Assembly: GCF_023544665.1 (NCBI RefSeq)
Contig: NZ_JAMJFL010000016.1
Coordinates: 1 to 64,000 of the forward strand
Reading direction: 5' to 3'
Length of the DNA stretch: 64,000 nt
Origin: Streptomyces sp. YS415
GTDB lineage: Bacteria; Actinomycetota; Actinomycetes; Streptomycetales; Streptomycetaceae
Part shown: positions 49,790 to 58,690 of the stretch, piece by piece
Position numbering within the stretch: position 1 is the first letter of the stretch
Layout: every line of letters starts with the position of its first letter
Made by a program: the position numbers and the translations under genes
Notes under the pieces: generated by a model
Seen by the model: only the letters and a program-made list of their open reading frames with translations
The model's database searches: none
What the model was told of the DNA's origin: nothing

Positions 49790-50755
49790 TCAGCGGCCCA
49801 GCTCGTCGATCTCCTCCAGAGCGGCCACCAGTTCGGGCCCGACGGTCTCGCGCGTCCACCGCAGCCGCCCGGCGTCGACGGCGCGCGGCACGGTCTCAGT
49901 GAGCATGATCAGGTAGAGGTAGGCCCGGTACAGGGCGAGCCGCAGCCGGGTGGAGGTGTCGAACTCGACCCGGCCACCGGCTTCCCGGTAACCGGCGAGG
50001 AACGCCTCGTCCTTCTCCATGTCCCCGAGCAGCGCCAGGGAGACGAAGTCGGCGACCGGGTCACCCCAGAGCATCCGCTCGCCGTCGATGAGCCCGCCGA
50101 TGCGGGGCGGGCCGGCCGAGCGGTCGACCAGGATGTTGCCCCGCCACAGGTCGAAGTGGACGAGACGGGGAACGGTGATCGCGTCGAGCGCCCGGTAGCC
50201 GGTCCGGAGGGTGCGGGCGGTCTCCTCGACGGGGCGGGGCAGCCAGGGGCGGTAGCGCCGGGCGTCGTCGAGGACGGCGTCGAGCATGCCGGTGAAGGCG
50301 GTCCGCCAGTCGGCGGCGAGCGGACCGAGGGCGCCGGAGGGATAGCCGTGGCCCGGCCCGCTCACCCGGTGCAGCAGGGCCACCTGGCGGCCCAGCTCGG
50401 CGCGCAGCTCCCGCTCCTCGGCCGCCGTGAGCGAGTCGTCCCACCCGTCGCCGGGGCAGGCCGTCATCAGCAGCTGCCCCGGGACGGCGGCGACGACCCG
50501 CGGAGCCGTCACGCCGACCGTCGCCGCCGCGCGGTAGAACTCCGCCTCGGAGACGAGAAGGTCCCGCTCGTGCCGCAGCCCCGGCACGGCCTGGGCGGGC
50601 GGCACCTTCAGCACGTACCGGCTGCCGTCGGCGAGCAGGAGCTCTTCCACGGTGTTGTAGGTCCCGCCGGTCAGCGGCCGGACGCGGACGAGATCGCCGG
50701 GAGGCAGCCCCGCCTCGCTCAATATCCGCCCGGCCCGCTCCCATGAGTCCGCCAC
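49790..50755 (-). CDS. Aminoglycoside-phosphotransferase-fold kinase
   Basis: A 321-residue APH/choline-kinase-type protein. The N-lobe has RPLTGGTYNTVEELLLADGSRYVLKVPP. The Brenner-type catalytic loop is HFDLWRGNILVD (H-x-D-x4-N). The metal loop reads LIDGERMLWGDPVAD, with Asp-Gly-Glu in place of D-x-D/DFG. It probably phosphorylates a small hydroxyl metabolite or antibiotic. The GTG start has GAGGGGG 5 nt upstream. Confidence 0.88.
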   Translation of the reverse strand: MADSWERAGRILSEAGLPPGDLVRVRPLTGGTYNTVEELLLADGSRYVLKVPPAQAVPGLRHERDLLVSEAEFYRAAATVGVTAPRVVAAVPGQLLMTACPGDGWDDSLTAAEERELRAELGRQVALLHRVSGPGHGYPSGALGPLAADWRTAFTGMLDAVLDDARRYRPWLPRPVEETARTLRTGYRALDAITVPRLVHFDLWRGNILVDRSAGPPRIGGLIDGERMLWGDPVADFVSLALLGDMEKDEAFLAGYREAGGRVEFDTSTRLRLALYRAYLYLIMLTETVPRAVDAGRLRWTRETVGPELVAALEEIDELGR

Positions 50756-50871
50756 TGTGCCCCCTCGGTCGGCCGCCCCGCGCATCCCCGTGCGCTCGCG
50801 GCACAGCCTACGGAACGCGGCCCCTAAATTCACTGGCCCCTCCCGGACAGGAGTGCTTAGCCTTAGGCAGA

Positions 50872-50890
50872 AACCTAGGCACACTAGGTT
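50872..50890. promoter_or_regulatory. Inverted repeat upstream of the FBP gene
   Basis: AACCTAG-N5-CTAGGTT has perfect 7-bp arms and lies 29 bp before the FBP start codon. It is partly embedded in a run of CCTAGG-like motifs and is AT-rich relative to its surroundings. It may be an operator or promoter element; the binding protein is unknown. Confidence 0.4.
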
Positions 50891-50919
50891 CACGGAGAGA
50901 CAGCAGCCAGGAGGCCCCC

Positions 50920-51414
50920 ATGCGACCGCTCACCGAGCCGGAGATCCGCACCTCGTTCGTCAACTGCTCCAAGGGTGAGGCCAAGCGGCTCGCCGTGCCC
51001 CGGGAGCTGGACCGGCTCCCCTGGGCCGACCTGGACTTTCTGGGGTGGCGAGATCCGGGGGCGCCCGACCGCAGCTATCTGGTCACCGAGCGGGACGGAC
51101 GGCTCGTCGGCATCACGCTCCGCTTCCCGTCCTCGCAGCGCGGGTTCCTGCACCGCAGCATGTGCTCCCTGTGCCTGACGACCCACCGGGGCGGCGGGGT
51201 GTCCCTGATGACCGCGCGCAAAGCCGGTGCGGCCGGCCGCGAGGGCAACTCCGTCGGCCTTTACATGTGCACCGACCTCGCCTGCTCCCTCTACCTCCGC
51301 GGCAAGAAGGTCCCGGACTCGGGGCTGCGCATCGAGGAGAGCCTCACGCAGGCCGAGCAGGTGGCGCGCACCCGGGCCAACCTCACGGCCTTCCTGGACA
51401 AGCTCCACGCCTGA
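50920..51414 (+). CDS. FBP-domain (FusB-like) elongation factor G-binding protein
   Basis: A 164-residue protein of the FBP family. The C-terminal treble-clef zinc finger is visible as MCSLCLTTH and YMCTDLACSLYLRGKK, with four Cys residues. FusB-type proteins bind EF-G on the ribosome and confer fusidic acid tolerance; many actinomycetes have chromosomal relatives. The start is preceded by CAGGAGG. It is a single-gene unit. Confidence 0.87.
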   Translation: MRPLTEPEIRTSFVNCSKGEAKRLAVPRELDRLPWADLDFLGWRDPGAPDRSYLVTERDGRLVGITLRFPSSQRGFLHRSMCSLCLTTHRGGGVSLMTARKAGAAGREGNSVGLYMCTDLACSLYLRGKKVPDSGLRIEESLTQAEQVARTRANLTAFLDKLHA

Positions 51415-51564
51415 GCCGTCCCCCGGGCAGCGGACCGGGCCGCCCGCCAGGAGGACGGACATCGGGGTGCCGAGGATGATGAGCAGGGGCAGCAGCCGTT
51501 GCGATCCGCAAAGTCGTCCCCGGTGATCATGTTCGTCGCCCCGTGAGAGGGGAACAGCGCAAGG

Positions 51565-52806
51565 ATGCAAGACGTACGTGAGTGGCGGGTGTCGCGGGAG
51601 CGGCTGCTGAGGCTGCGCCGGGACCCCGTGATCGTCCAGACGCTGCGATCGTCGGCGGCGGCGACGGTCGCCTACGTCATCGCGCTGCACCTGAGCCCCG
51701 AGGCGGCCCCGCTGACCGCGCCCCTGACCGCGCTGCTGGTCGTCCAGGTCACCCTCTACGCGACACTCACCAACGGCGTGCGCCGGGTGAACGCCGTGGT
51801 GGCCGGGGTTTTCGTCGCCATCGCCTTCAGCCTCCTGGTGGGCCTGACCTGGTGGAGTCTGGGGCTGCTGATCCTGGCCTCGCTGGCTGTCGGCCATCTG
51901 GTCCGGGTGGACGAGTACGTGCCCGAGGTGGCGATCAGCGCGATGCTGGTGCTCGGCGTGACGGCCGTCGGCGACTACGCGTGGGCGCGCGTCCTGGAGA
52001 CCCTGATCGGCGCGGTCGTCGGCCTCGCCTGCAATCTGCTGCTGGCCCCGCCCGTGTGGGTGGGTGAGGCCGGTGCGTCCATCGAGGACCTGGCGCGCCG
52101 GGTGCGCCAGTTGATGCTGCGCATGGGCGAGGAGGCCGCGGGCCGCACGCCGTTCGAGCGTGCCGCGGCCCGGCTGCACGAGGCGCGCCGGCTCGACCAC
52201 GACATCGTCGAGGTGGACGCGGCGCTGCGGCAGGCCGAGGACAGCCTGCGGCTCAATCCACGGGTCCGCGAGGGCCTGCTGCACCGGGTGGTGCTGCGCA
52301 CCGGCCTGGACACTCTGGAGATCTGCACCGTGGTGCTGCGGGTGATCGCCCGCACCCTCACCGACCTGGCCAAGGAACGCGAGCCCGACCCGCTGTTCGC
52401 ACCGGAGATCGGCGCCGCGGTGGAACAGCTGCTGTCCGAGATCGCGGACGCGATGGTGAGCTTCGCGGTGCTGGTCACCTCCCAGGTCAGCGATGACGCC
52501 GAGTCGGCGGAGGAGCGGCTCACCTCCGACCTGCGCCATGCCGCCGCCACCCGCGACAGGCTCGCGCAGCTGCTGCTGGAGGAGGTCCAGCGCGACGCCC
52601 GCCAGTGGCAGCTGCACGGCGCGGTGCTGGCCGAGGTCAACCGCATCCTCGACGAGATGGACACCGAGCACCGCTCGCGGCGGCTGCTGGAGGAGCTGGA
52701 CCGGGTCTCCAGCGAGCAGCGCGAGCGCAGGCCCCGGCTGACCCGGGTCCAGGACCGCGTGCGGGTGGGCCGCAAGCGCCTTGCCTCGGTCCGCCGTTCC
52801 CGGTGA
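51565..52806 (+). CDS. FUSC/ArAE-like aromatic acid exporter-family protein
   Basis: A 413-residue membrane protein. Residues ~25-165 contain about five to six hydrophobic helices (AAATVAYVIALHLSP; AVVAGVFVAIAFSLLVGLTW; LIGAVVGLACNLLL). Residues ~175-400 are a long alpha-helical cytosolic region rich in Arg/Glu. This is half of the duplicated FUSC architecture, as in single-copy actinobacterial members. The transported substrate is unknown. Confidence 0.85.
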   Translation: MQDVREWRVSRERLLRLRRDPVIVQTLRSSAAATVAYVIALHLSPEAAPLTAPLTALLVVQVTLYATLTNGVRRVNAVVAGVFVAIAFSLLVGLTWWSLGLLILASLAVGHLVRVDEYVPEVAISAMLVLGVTAVGDYAWARVLETLIGAVVGLACNLLLAPPVWVGEAGASIEDLARRVRQLMLRMGEEAAGRTPFERAAARLHEARRLDHDIVEVDAALRQAEDSLRLNPRVREGLLHRVVLRTGLDTLEICTVVLRVIARTLTDLAKEREPDPLFAPEIGAAVEQLLSEIADAMVSFAVLVTSQVSDDAESAEERLTSDLRHAAATRDRLAQLLLEEVQRDARQWQLHGAVLAEVNRILDEMDTEHRSRRLLEELDRVSSEQRERRPRLTRVQDRVRVGRKRLASVRRSR

Positions 52807-52908
52807 CGAACCCCCGGCCCGGTGGGAGCCGGGCGCCCTCGGTTGCACCGGCCGGGTGATCCGCGTCAGGGTGGCTGTCGCGACGACGGACGAGGTGAGG
52901 GTGTGGTC

Positions 52909-54087
52909 ATGGGCAGTGGTGGTGTGAGCAGGCGCCGGTTCATGGGCGCCCTCGCGGGTACCGCCGCCGCGGTGGCGCTCCCGGCCTGCGACGAGGCACC
53001 GGCGCCGGCGGCCCCCGTGGCAGCCCCGAGCACCTCGCCCGGTTCCGCAAGCCCTTCCGGACCCCGCCCGCTGTACCTAGGCACGTACACCTCGGCGGAG
53101 GGCGGCGGAAAGGGCGTCGCCGTCGCGTCGTACGACCCCGGAACCGGCCGGGTCACCGGCGCGGGCATCCTGGCGGAGCTGGCAGACCCGTCGTATCTCG
53201 CGGTCCATCCGAACGGCCGCACGCTGTACGCGGTGAACGAGCGCGCGGACGGTGCCGTGACCGCCGTGCGACTGTCCGACCGCAGGGTCCTGGGCAGCCG
53301 GAGCACCGGCGGGCAGGCGCCCTGTCATCTGTCGGTGCATCCGAGCGGGCGCTGGCTGCTCAGCGCGAACTACGGCACCGGCAGCGTCGCCGTGCACCCC
53401 GTGGATGCCTCGGGGGCGCTCGGGGAGCGCACCGACCTGGTCACGCACACCGGCCCGGCACCGGGTCCGGGCCAGGACGGACCGCACGCCCACCAGATCG
53501 TCACCACGCCCGACGGCCACCATGTCGTCGCCGTCGACCTGGGCACCGACACGGTGTACACCTACCGGCTCGACACGACGAAGGGCACGCTCGCCGAGGT
53601 CTCCCGGGCGCGGACACGGCCGGGTGCCGGGCCGCGCCATCTGACGTTCCACCCCGGCGGCCGGTACGCGTATCTCGCCAACGAGGTCGACAACACCGTC
53701 GCCGTCTGCGCCTACGACCCCGCAACCGGCCGCGTGTCCGTCGGCGACGCGCAGGCCACGGGCACCGGGGAGGGCACCAGCTACCCGGCGCAGCTGGTGG
53801 TCACCGAGAACGGCCGGTACGCCTGGCTGGCCAACCGGGGCGACAACAGTCTGTCCCGGTACGCGGTGGAGGCGGACGGGGCCCGGCTCCGGCTGCTCGG
53901 CACCGTGCCGGTGGGCGGCGACTTCCCGCGCCAGCTCGCCCTCTCGCCGGACGGCGGGCTGCTCTTCACGGCGAACCAGCGGTCGGGCACCGTCAGCGTC
54001 TTCCGGGTCGACGAGGACAGCGGTGAGCTACGGCGCGCGGGCGAGCCGTTCGCGTCACCCGTCGCCGTCTGTGCGCTGCCGCTGTAG
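52909..54087 (+). CDS. Tat-exported lipoprotein of the lactonase family (YbhE/6-phosphogluconolactonase-like)
   Basis: A 392-residue protein with a twin-arginine signal (SRRRFMGALAGTAAAVAL) ending in the lipobox LPAC. Residues ~50-392 form a seven-bladed beta-propeller of the lactonase family, with repeated HPNGRTLYAVNE, HPSGRWLLSANYG and HPGGRYAYLANE strands. The cytosolic homologs hydrolyse 6-phosphogluconolactone. Because this one is exported, that substrate is unlikely. It overlaps the convergent DUF2470 gene by 33 bp. Confidence 0.9.
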   Translation: MGSGGVSRRRFMGALAGTAAAVALPACDEAPAPAAPVAAPSTSPGSASPSGPRPLYLGTYTSAEGGGKGVAVASYDPGTGRVTGAGILAELADPSYLAVHPNGRTLYAVNERADGAVTAVRLSDRRVLGSRSTGGQAPCHLSVHPSGRWLLSANYGTGSVAVHPVDASGALGERTDLVTHTGPAPGPGQDGPHAHQIVTTPDGHHVVAVDLGTDTVYTYRLDTTKGTLAEVSRARTRPGAGPRHLTFHPGGRYAYLANEVDNTVAVCAYDPATGRVSVGDAQATGTGEGTSYPAQLVVTENGRYAWLANRGDNSLSRYAVEADGARLRLLGTVPVGGDFPRQLALSPDGGLLFTANQRSGTVSVFRVDEDSGELRRAGEPFASPVAVCALPL

Positions 54088-54780
54088 CGTCCGCGGGCAG
54101 GAGGCGGCGCTCGCCTGTCCGAGCAGCACGTGCATGCGCTCGGTGAGCTGGGCGACGTCGTCGGCGGGCCGGTGGAAGGCCAGGCGTACGTCGCCGTGGG
54201 CGCGGGTGCGCTCGATGCGCAGCGTCAGTCCGTGCCGGTCCACGGCCAGGGGCTGGACCCGGACCGCGCCGTGCAGGCTCTCGGGCTCGACGAGCCGGGT
54301 GAGCCGCTCGACCGCGTCGGGGTGGCAGTCGGCGAGGTGGGTCAGCAGCCGGGCCTCGGCGGTGGCCAGCGGGTCGGGCGCGGCGGCGGTGAACTCGTCG
54401 CGGTCGACGACGACGGCCCCGCGCGGCTCCCGGAGCACCACGCGCGTGGCCCGGAAGGCGAGATGGCCCTCCTCGGCGGCGAACCAGCCGGCGATCCACA
54501 GCCGGGCCCGGATGCGGTGGCGCAGGGGGACGGGCGCGACGTCGGCGAACTCCAGCACCGCGGACGGTTCTCCGCGCGGCGCGCAGATCGCGGCCGTCAT
54601 CAGGGCGCTGTCCTCGGGCACGTGCAGGAGTACCCGGCCGTCCTCGGTCACGCTGTGCGCGCCGACGAACTCCTCCCGGCCGCCCTCCGCTGTCACCGCG
54701 CAGGACCACGCGGTGGCGAGCACCGACCGGGCGCGTGCCGCCGCGGCAGGCGTGGCCGTCCAGCTCCGGCTGTCACCCAT
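54055..54780 (-). CDS. DUF2470 protein, probably iron-regulated
   Basis: A 241-residue protein with an N-terminal split-barrel-like region (FVGAHSVTEDGRVLLHVPED) and a C-terminal DUF2470 domain (EARLLTHLADCHPDAVERL; LAVDRHGLTLRIER). DUF2470 occurs in HugZ-like heme-utilisation proteins. The ATG has AGGAGG 7 nt upstream, and a 19-bp iron box overlaps the leader just above it, predicting repression by a DmdR/IdeR-type regulator when iron is plentiful. A role in heme or iron metabolism is therefore likely. Confidence 0.85.
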   Translation of the reverse strand: MGDSRSWTATPAAAARARSVLATAWSCAVTAEGGREEFVGAHSVTEDGRVLLHVPEDSALMTAAICAPRGEPSAVLEFADVAPVPLRHRIRARLWIAGWFAAEEGHLAFRATRVVLREPRGAVVVDRDEFTAAAPDPLATAEARLLTHLADCHPDAVERLTRLVEPESLHGAVRVQPLAVDRHGLTLRIERTRAHGDVRLAFHRPADDVAQLTERMHVLLGQASAASCPRTLQRQRTDGDG

Positions 54781-54791
54781 TCCGTACCTCC

Positions 54792-54810
54792 TAAGGTAAG
54801 CCTTGCCTAA
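54792..54810 (-). promoter_or_regulatory. Iron box (DmdR/IdeR-type operator)
   Basis: Read on the minus strand, TTAGGCAAGGCTTACCTTA matches 15 of 19 positions of the actinobacterial iron box TTAGGTTAGGCTAACCTAA. It lies 12 bp upstream of the DUF2470 start codon and abuts the ribosome site. Confidence 0.82.
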
Positions 54811-54873
54811 CTTACCGAAGATCAGGGCGCGCGCCAACCACCCCCGCGGACCCGCGCGGGGTCACGGACGCGT

Positions 54874-55485
54874 TCAGGGTGCGATGACGCCCAACAGGGC
54901 GCGGGCGCACAGGTCGCGCACCTGGTCCCGGGTCAACTCCTCCGCCCCCCGCAGCCACTCCAGACAGACCGCGGTGGTGAACGCCAGCCAGCCGCGCACC
55001 GCGTACCGCAGGTCGGGGCGCCGCTCGGCGACGGGGCCGAACTCGGGGTCCGCCGCCATCGCCGCGAGGATCTGCCTCTCCTGGGCGGCCAGGGCCTGCC
55101 GGTACACCTTGCGCACGGCCCGGTCACCGGACGCCTCGGCGCGGTGGAAGGCGCGGAAGCCGTGGGCGTGTTCCTCGACGTACGCCAGATACGTGTCGAG
55201 GTTCGCGGTGAGCTGCTCGCGCACCGGGAGGCCGGGGACCGCGGCCGTCATCCGCAGCATGCGCGCGCTCTCGCGGTCCACCACAGCGGCGAAGAAGTCC
55301 CGTTTGGCCGGGAAGTAGTGGTAGAGCAGCCCGCGCGAGACCCCGGCGATCTCGGCGACCCGCTCGATCCGGACCTCGTCGTACGGGCTCTCCGAGAACA
55401 GTCGCGCCCCGACGGCGAGAAGCTGCTCCCGGCGCTCCTCGGTGCTGAGCCGGCGGCGTGTGCGCTCGCCCTGGTTCGCGCTCAT
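54874..55485 (-). CDS. TetR-family regulator divergent from a P450
   Basis: A 203-residue repressor with an HTH at residues ~15-60 (LLAVGARLFSESPYDEVRIE, AGVSRGLLYHYFPAKRDFF) and an all-helical ligand domain. It is divergent from the CYP102-like P450 gene, with CGGTTCAA-type repeats between. This mirrors the BM3R1-CYP102A1 arrangement of Bacillus megaterium, so fatty-acid or similar ligands are plausible. Confidence 0.92.
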   Translation of the reverse strand: MSANQGERTRRRLSTEERREQLLAVGARLFSESPYDEVRIERVAEIAGVSRGLLYHYFPAKRDFFAAVVDRESARMLRMTAAVPGLPVREQLTANLDTYLAYVEEHAHGFRAFHRAEASGDRAVRKVYRQALAAQERQILAAMAADPEFGPVAERRPDLRYAVRGWLAFTTAVCLEWLRGAEELTRDQVRDLCARALLGVIAP

Positions 55486-55504
55486 GCCCGCACCTTACTT
55501 GACG

Positions 55505-55520
55505 CCGGTTCAACAACCGG
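55505..55520. promoter_or_regulatory. Operator-like palindrome between TetR and P450 genes
   Basis: CCGGTT-CAAC-AACCGG has perfect 6-bp arms. A further TTGAACCG, the reverse complement of CGGTTCAA, lies at 55543-55550. It is probably the binding site of the divergent TetR protein. Confidence 0.6.
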
Positions 55521-55602
55521 ACGAGACTGAAGCGCGTTATTGAACCGACGTACAACACGCGCTGCCTTCTCAATGTGCCGCAGGATCAAGGGAGATCGCT
55601 TC

Positions 55603-57084
55603 ATGGCGGAGACGACGACCGGGTCCGCGCTGCCCAAGGGGTTCCGCGGCGCCGAGCAGGGCTGGCCCGAGTTGCACCGCATCCCGCACCCGCCCCGCCG
55701 GATCCCGCTGCTCGGCGACCTCCTGGGCGCGAGCCGGACGACACCGCTGCAGGACTCGGTGCGGCTCGCCCGCAGGCTGGGGCCGATCTTCCGGCGCAAG
55801 GCGTTCGGCAAGGAGTTCGTGTTCGTGTGGGGCGCGGACCTGACCGCCGACCTCGCGGACGAGACGCGGTTCGCCAAGCACGTGGGCCTCGGCATCGCCA
55901 ATCTGCGGCCGGTCGTGGGGGACGCACTGTTCACCGCGTACAACCACGAGCCCAACTGGCAGCTCGCCCACGACGTCCTGGCCCCCGGGTTCAGCCGGGA
56001 GGCCATGGCCGGCTACCACACGATGATGCTGGACGTGGCCGGGCGGCTCACCGGCCACTGGGACCGCGCGGCCCTGGCGGGGCGGACGGTGGACGTGCCC
56101 GGCGACATGACGAAGCTGACCCTGGAGACCATCGCGCGCACCGGGTTCGGGCACGACTTCGGCTCGTTCGAACGCGCACGGCCGCATCCCTTCGTGACCG
56201 CGATGGTGGGTACGCTCGCCCATGCGCAGCGGCTGAACACCGTCCCGGCGTCGTTCCTGACCCGTCGCTCGGCGCGGCGCAACGAGGCCGACATCGCCTA
56301 CCTCAACCGCACGGTCGACGAGTTGGTGCGGGCCCGCCGCACGACGAGCGGGGACGGTGATCTGCTGGACCGGATGCTGGAGACCGCCCACCCCGAGACC
56401 GGGGAACGGCTGTCGGCCGAGAACGTCCGGCGTCAGGTCATCACCTTCCTGGTGGCCGGGCACGAGACCACCTCGGGCGCGCTCTCGTTCGCGCTGCATT
56501 ACCTCGCCCGCCATCCGGATGTCGCCGCCCGCGCCCGCACCGAGGTGGACCGCATCTGGGGTGACACCGAGCTGCCCGGCTACGACCAGGTGGCCAAGCT
56601 GCGCTACCTGCGCCGGGTGCTGGACGAGTCGCTGCGGCTGTGGCCGACCGCGCCCGCCTTCGCCCGGGAGGCCCGCGAGGACACGGTGCTGGCCGGGGAG
56701 CATCCCATGCGGCGGGGCGCCTGGGCGCTGGTGCTGACGCCGATGCTGCACCGCGACCCCGAGGTCTGGGGCGCCGACGCCGAGCGCTTCGACCCGGACC
56801 GCTTCGACCCGAAGGCGGTACGTTCCCGGCCCCCGCACGCCTTCAAGCCGTGGGGCACCGGGGCGAGGGCGTGCATCGGCCGCCAGTTCGCGCTGCACGA
56901 GGCCACGCTGGTCCTCGGCCTGCTGCTGCGCCGCTACGCCCTGCGCCCGGACCCCGCGTACCGGCTCCGGGTGACGGAACGCCTCACCCTCATGCCGGAG
57001 GGCCTGCGGCTGGGCCTGGACCGCCGCGCACCGGCGGCGCCGCCCACCCGGGAACGGCACCCGGTGAGCGAACCGGGCGACTGA
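55603..57084 (+). CDS. Stand-alone CYP102-like cytochrome P450
   Basis: A 493-residue P450. The I-helix motif is AGHETTS near residue 285, the K-helix ExxR is ESLR, and the heme loop GTGARACIGRQFALHEA puts the ligand at Cys424. The substrate-entry and heme regions resemble the heme domain of the fatty-acid hydroxylase CYP102A1, but the fused FMN/FAD reductase is missing. It therefore needs a separate electron donor, and none is adjacent. The ATG was chosen for AGGGAG upstream and because further upstream codons are non-coding. It is probably repressed by the divergent TetR protein. Confidence 0.93.
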   Translation: MAETTTGSALPKGFRGAEQGWPELHRIPHPPRRIPLLGDLLGASRTTPLQDSVRLARRLGPIFRRKAFGKEFVFVWGADLTADLADETRFAKHVGLGIANLRPVVGDALFTAYNHEPNWQLAHDVLAPGFSREAMAGYHTMMLDVAGRLTGHWDRAALAGRTVDVPGDMTKLTLETIARTGFGHDFGSFERARPHPFVTAMVGTLAHAQRLNTVPASFLTRRSARRNEADIAYLNRTVDELVRARRTTSGDGDLLDRMLETAHPETGERLSAENVRRQVITFLVAGHETTSGALSFALHYLARHPDVAARARTEVDRIWGDTELPGYDQVAKLRYLRRVLDESLRLWPTAPAFAREAREDTVLAGEHPMRRGAWALVLTPMLHRDPEVWGADAERFDPDRFDPKAVRSRPPHAFKPWGTGARACIGRQFALHEATLVLGLLLRRYALRPDPAYRLRVTERLTLMPEGLRLGLDRRAPAAPPTRERHPVSEPGD

Positions 57085-57099
57085 CCCGAACGAGCTCCC

Positions 57100-57930
57100 C
57101 TAGCCCTCCCCCACCCAATGTGCCGGCCGCGTCAGTGCCCCCGGGAGCCTGGTCCCCGCACTCCCCCGGGCGGCGTTCAGCTGGGGCTGGGTGAGGAAGA
57201 GGGCGCCGGTCAGGTCGGCGTCGGTGAGGTCGGCGTTGCGGAGGTCCGCGCCGAGGAGATCGGCGGTGCGCAGGTCCGCGCCGGTGAGGTCGGCGGCGAT
57301 CAGGTAGGCGCCGCGCAGACTCACCCCCCGCAGGTCCGCGCCCTTGAGGCGGGCGCCCATCAGGTCGGCGCCGCGGCGGTCCTTCCGGCTGCCGCGCACA
57401 CCCGCCCGGGTCAGCTCGCCGGCCCGCAGCAGAAGCCCGCCCACCTCCTGCCGGTGCGCGCCCACATCCACTCGGGACAGCTCCTCGGGGCTGCCCCCGG
57501 CCAGTTCCTCGGTCCTCTTCAGCACCCGGCGCAGATCCGCGTGGACCGGGCGGGCGGCGGGCAGCGCCAGCGCCTCGGTGAGGTACCGGAGCAGCTCGTG
57601 GAGCTGGCGGACGACCGGGAACACCTCGAACATCAGCCGGGCGCGCTCGGCGGACGCTTCGCGCCAGTCCTCCCCGCCGAAGGTGACCTGCGAGACCCGC
57701 TGTCCGGCGCCGAAGCAGTCGTAGACCGTGCAGCCGGTGAAGCCCTCCTGGCGCAGCCGGGTGTGGATGCCGCAGCCGTGGTCGTCCTGGAGGTTGCGGC
57801 AGGGCGTGCCGGCCCGCTTGTCGACCGCGAAGTCGGCGGAGCGGGCGAAGGGCAGGGCGACGCAACACAGCCCGAAACAATTCGCGCAGTCGCCGCGCAG
57901 GCCGGCCGGGTCGAGGGTGAGGTCGTGCAT
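57100..57930 (-). CDS. Cysteine-cluster plus pentapeptide-repeat protein
   Basis: A 276-residue protein. Residues ~15-80 hold a dense cysteine cluster (CANCFGLCC, CRNLQDDHGCGIH, GCTVYDCFGAG) like that of YkgJ-type metal-chelating proteins. Residues ~185-250 are pentapeptide repeats (ADLMGARLKGADLRGVSLRG, ADLRNADLTDADL) that would form a right-handed quadrilateral helix. Pentapeptide proteins can mimic DNA and protect gyrase; whether this one does is unknown. The combination recurs in Streptomyces. It converges on the P450 gene. Confidence 0.85.
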   Translation of the reverse strand: MHDLTLDPAGLRGDCANCFGLCCVALPFARSADFAVDKRAGTPCRNLQDDHGCGIHTRLRQEGFTGCTVYDCFGAGQRVSQVTFGGEDWREASAERARLMFEVFPVVRQLHELLRYLTEALALPAARPVHADLRRVLKRTEELAGGSPEELSRVDVGAHRQEVGGLLLRAGELTRAGVRGSRKDRRGADLMGARLKGADLRGVSLRGAYLIAADLTGADLRTADLLGADLRNADLTDADLTGALFLTQPQLNAARGSAGTRLPGALTRPAHWVGEG

Positions 57931-57960
57931 ACCTACCAGCCTACGGCCGGCTGCCATCGC

Positions 57961-58416
57961 TCAGTACCGCAGGTCAGGAAGGTGCAGCGGGGTCGGCTGC
58001 TCGGGGGCGGCGAGGATGTACGTCCTGGTGACGCGGCCGTCGGCGCATGTGCGCATTCGCGCGCAAGGCGCTGATGCTTCACCAGCGCCTGCACCATGGG
58101 TGCCAGGGCCATCATGAAGGCAACGCGCTGAGCCATCGCCCACAGCGCCCAACAGAGCCACATGCCCATGGACAGCAGTTGGGTGCGCTCGTGAGCCCGC
58201 AGCGGATCGCGCCGCCGATAGCCGCATCTCCCGACGTGCATGCGGCGCGCCCTGTGTGGTTGCCGATGCGTCGATCTCCGGACTCCGCTGAAGGATGTCC
58301 CTGGAGCGCTGCTCCAGCTCGACCATTTGTCTTACCGAAATCGACAAAGGATGGCCCCTGACGGTGGGCTGCCGCACTCTCATCCCCAGCGGGCGGTGCA
58401 CCGCCTGCCAGACCAA
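57961..58416 (-). pseudogene. Decayed small membrane protein gene
   Basis: One frame gives a hydrophobic stretch (LLSMGMWLCWALWAMAQRVA then FMMALAPMVQALVKHQRLA). Another gives a natural-looking C-terminus (GRVTRTYILAAPEQPTPLHL). Together they resemble one small protein broken by a frameshift near 58035. No clean start with a ribosome site exists. I do not recognise the family. Confidence 0.45.
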
Positions 58417-58690
58417 GACAAGAGCCGCAGGCCCGGCACCCCACCAATGTGGCTACAACACGGCATGGCGCAAGGCCAGCGCCGGGCACCTGCAGACGCA
58501 CCCGCACTGCGAGTGCACCGAGTGCTCGGCCTGTCCGCTGGCGTGGTCAGCGGCCACTCGGGCGCCGGGTCCAGGGACGTCTTCAAGTACCACCCCGAAA
58601 CGCCCCGTTGCGGACGGGGAGCCCGGAGGACGGCGCCTCATGGGACCCGGATGCGCTGGTCTGCAGACGTGACGGAGTCCCGGATAGAAC
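58295..58690 (+). pseudogene. Decayed phage-type HNH endonuclease
   Basis: The frame starting at 58295 reads RTLIPSGRCTACQTKTRAAG then GYNTAWRKASAGHLQTHPHC and ECTECSACP, the zinc-knuckle and helix of small phage HNH nucleases. A shift of frame follows into GAGSRDVFKYHPET and a Gly/Arg-rich end. The catalytic DHI(D) segment expected between is lost. This suggests a relic of a prophage or integrative element at the start of the accessory region. Confidence 0.55.
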
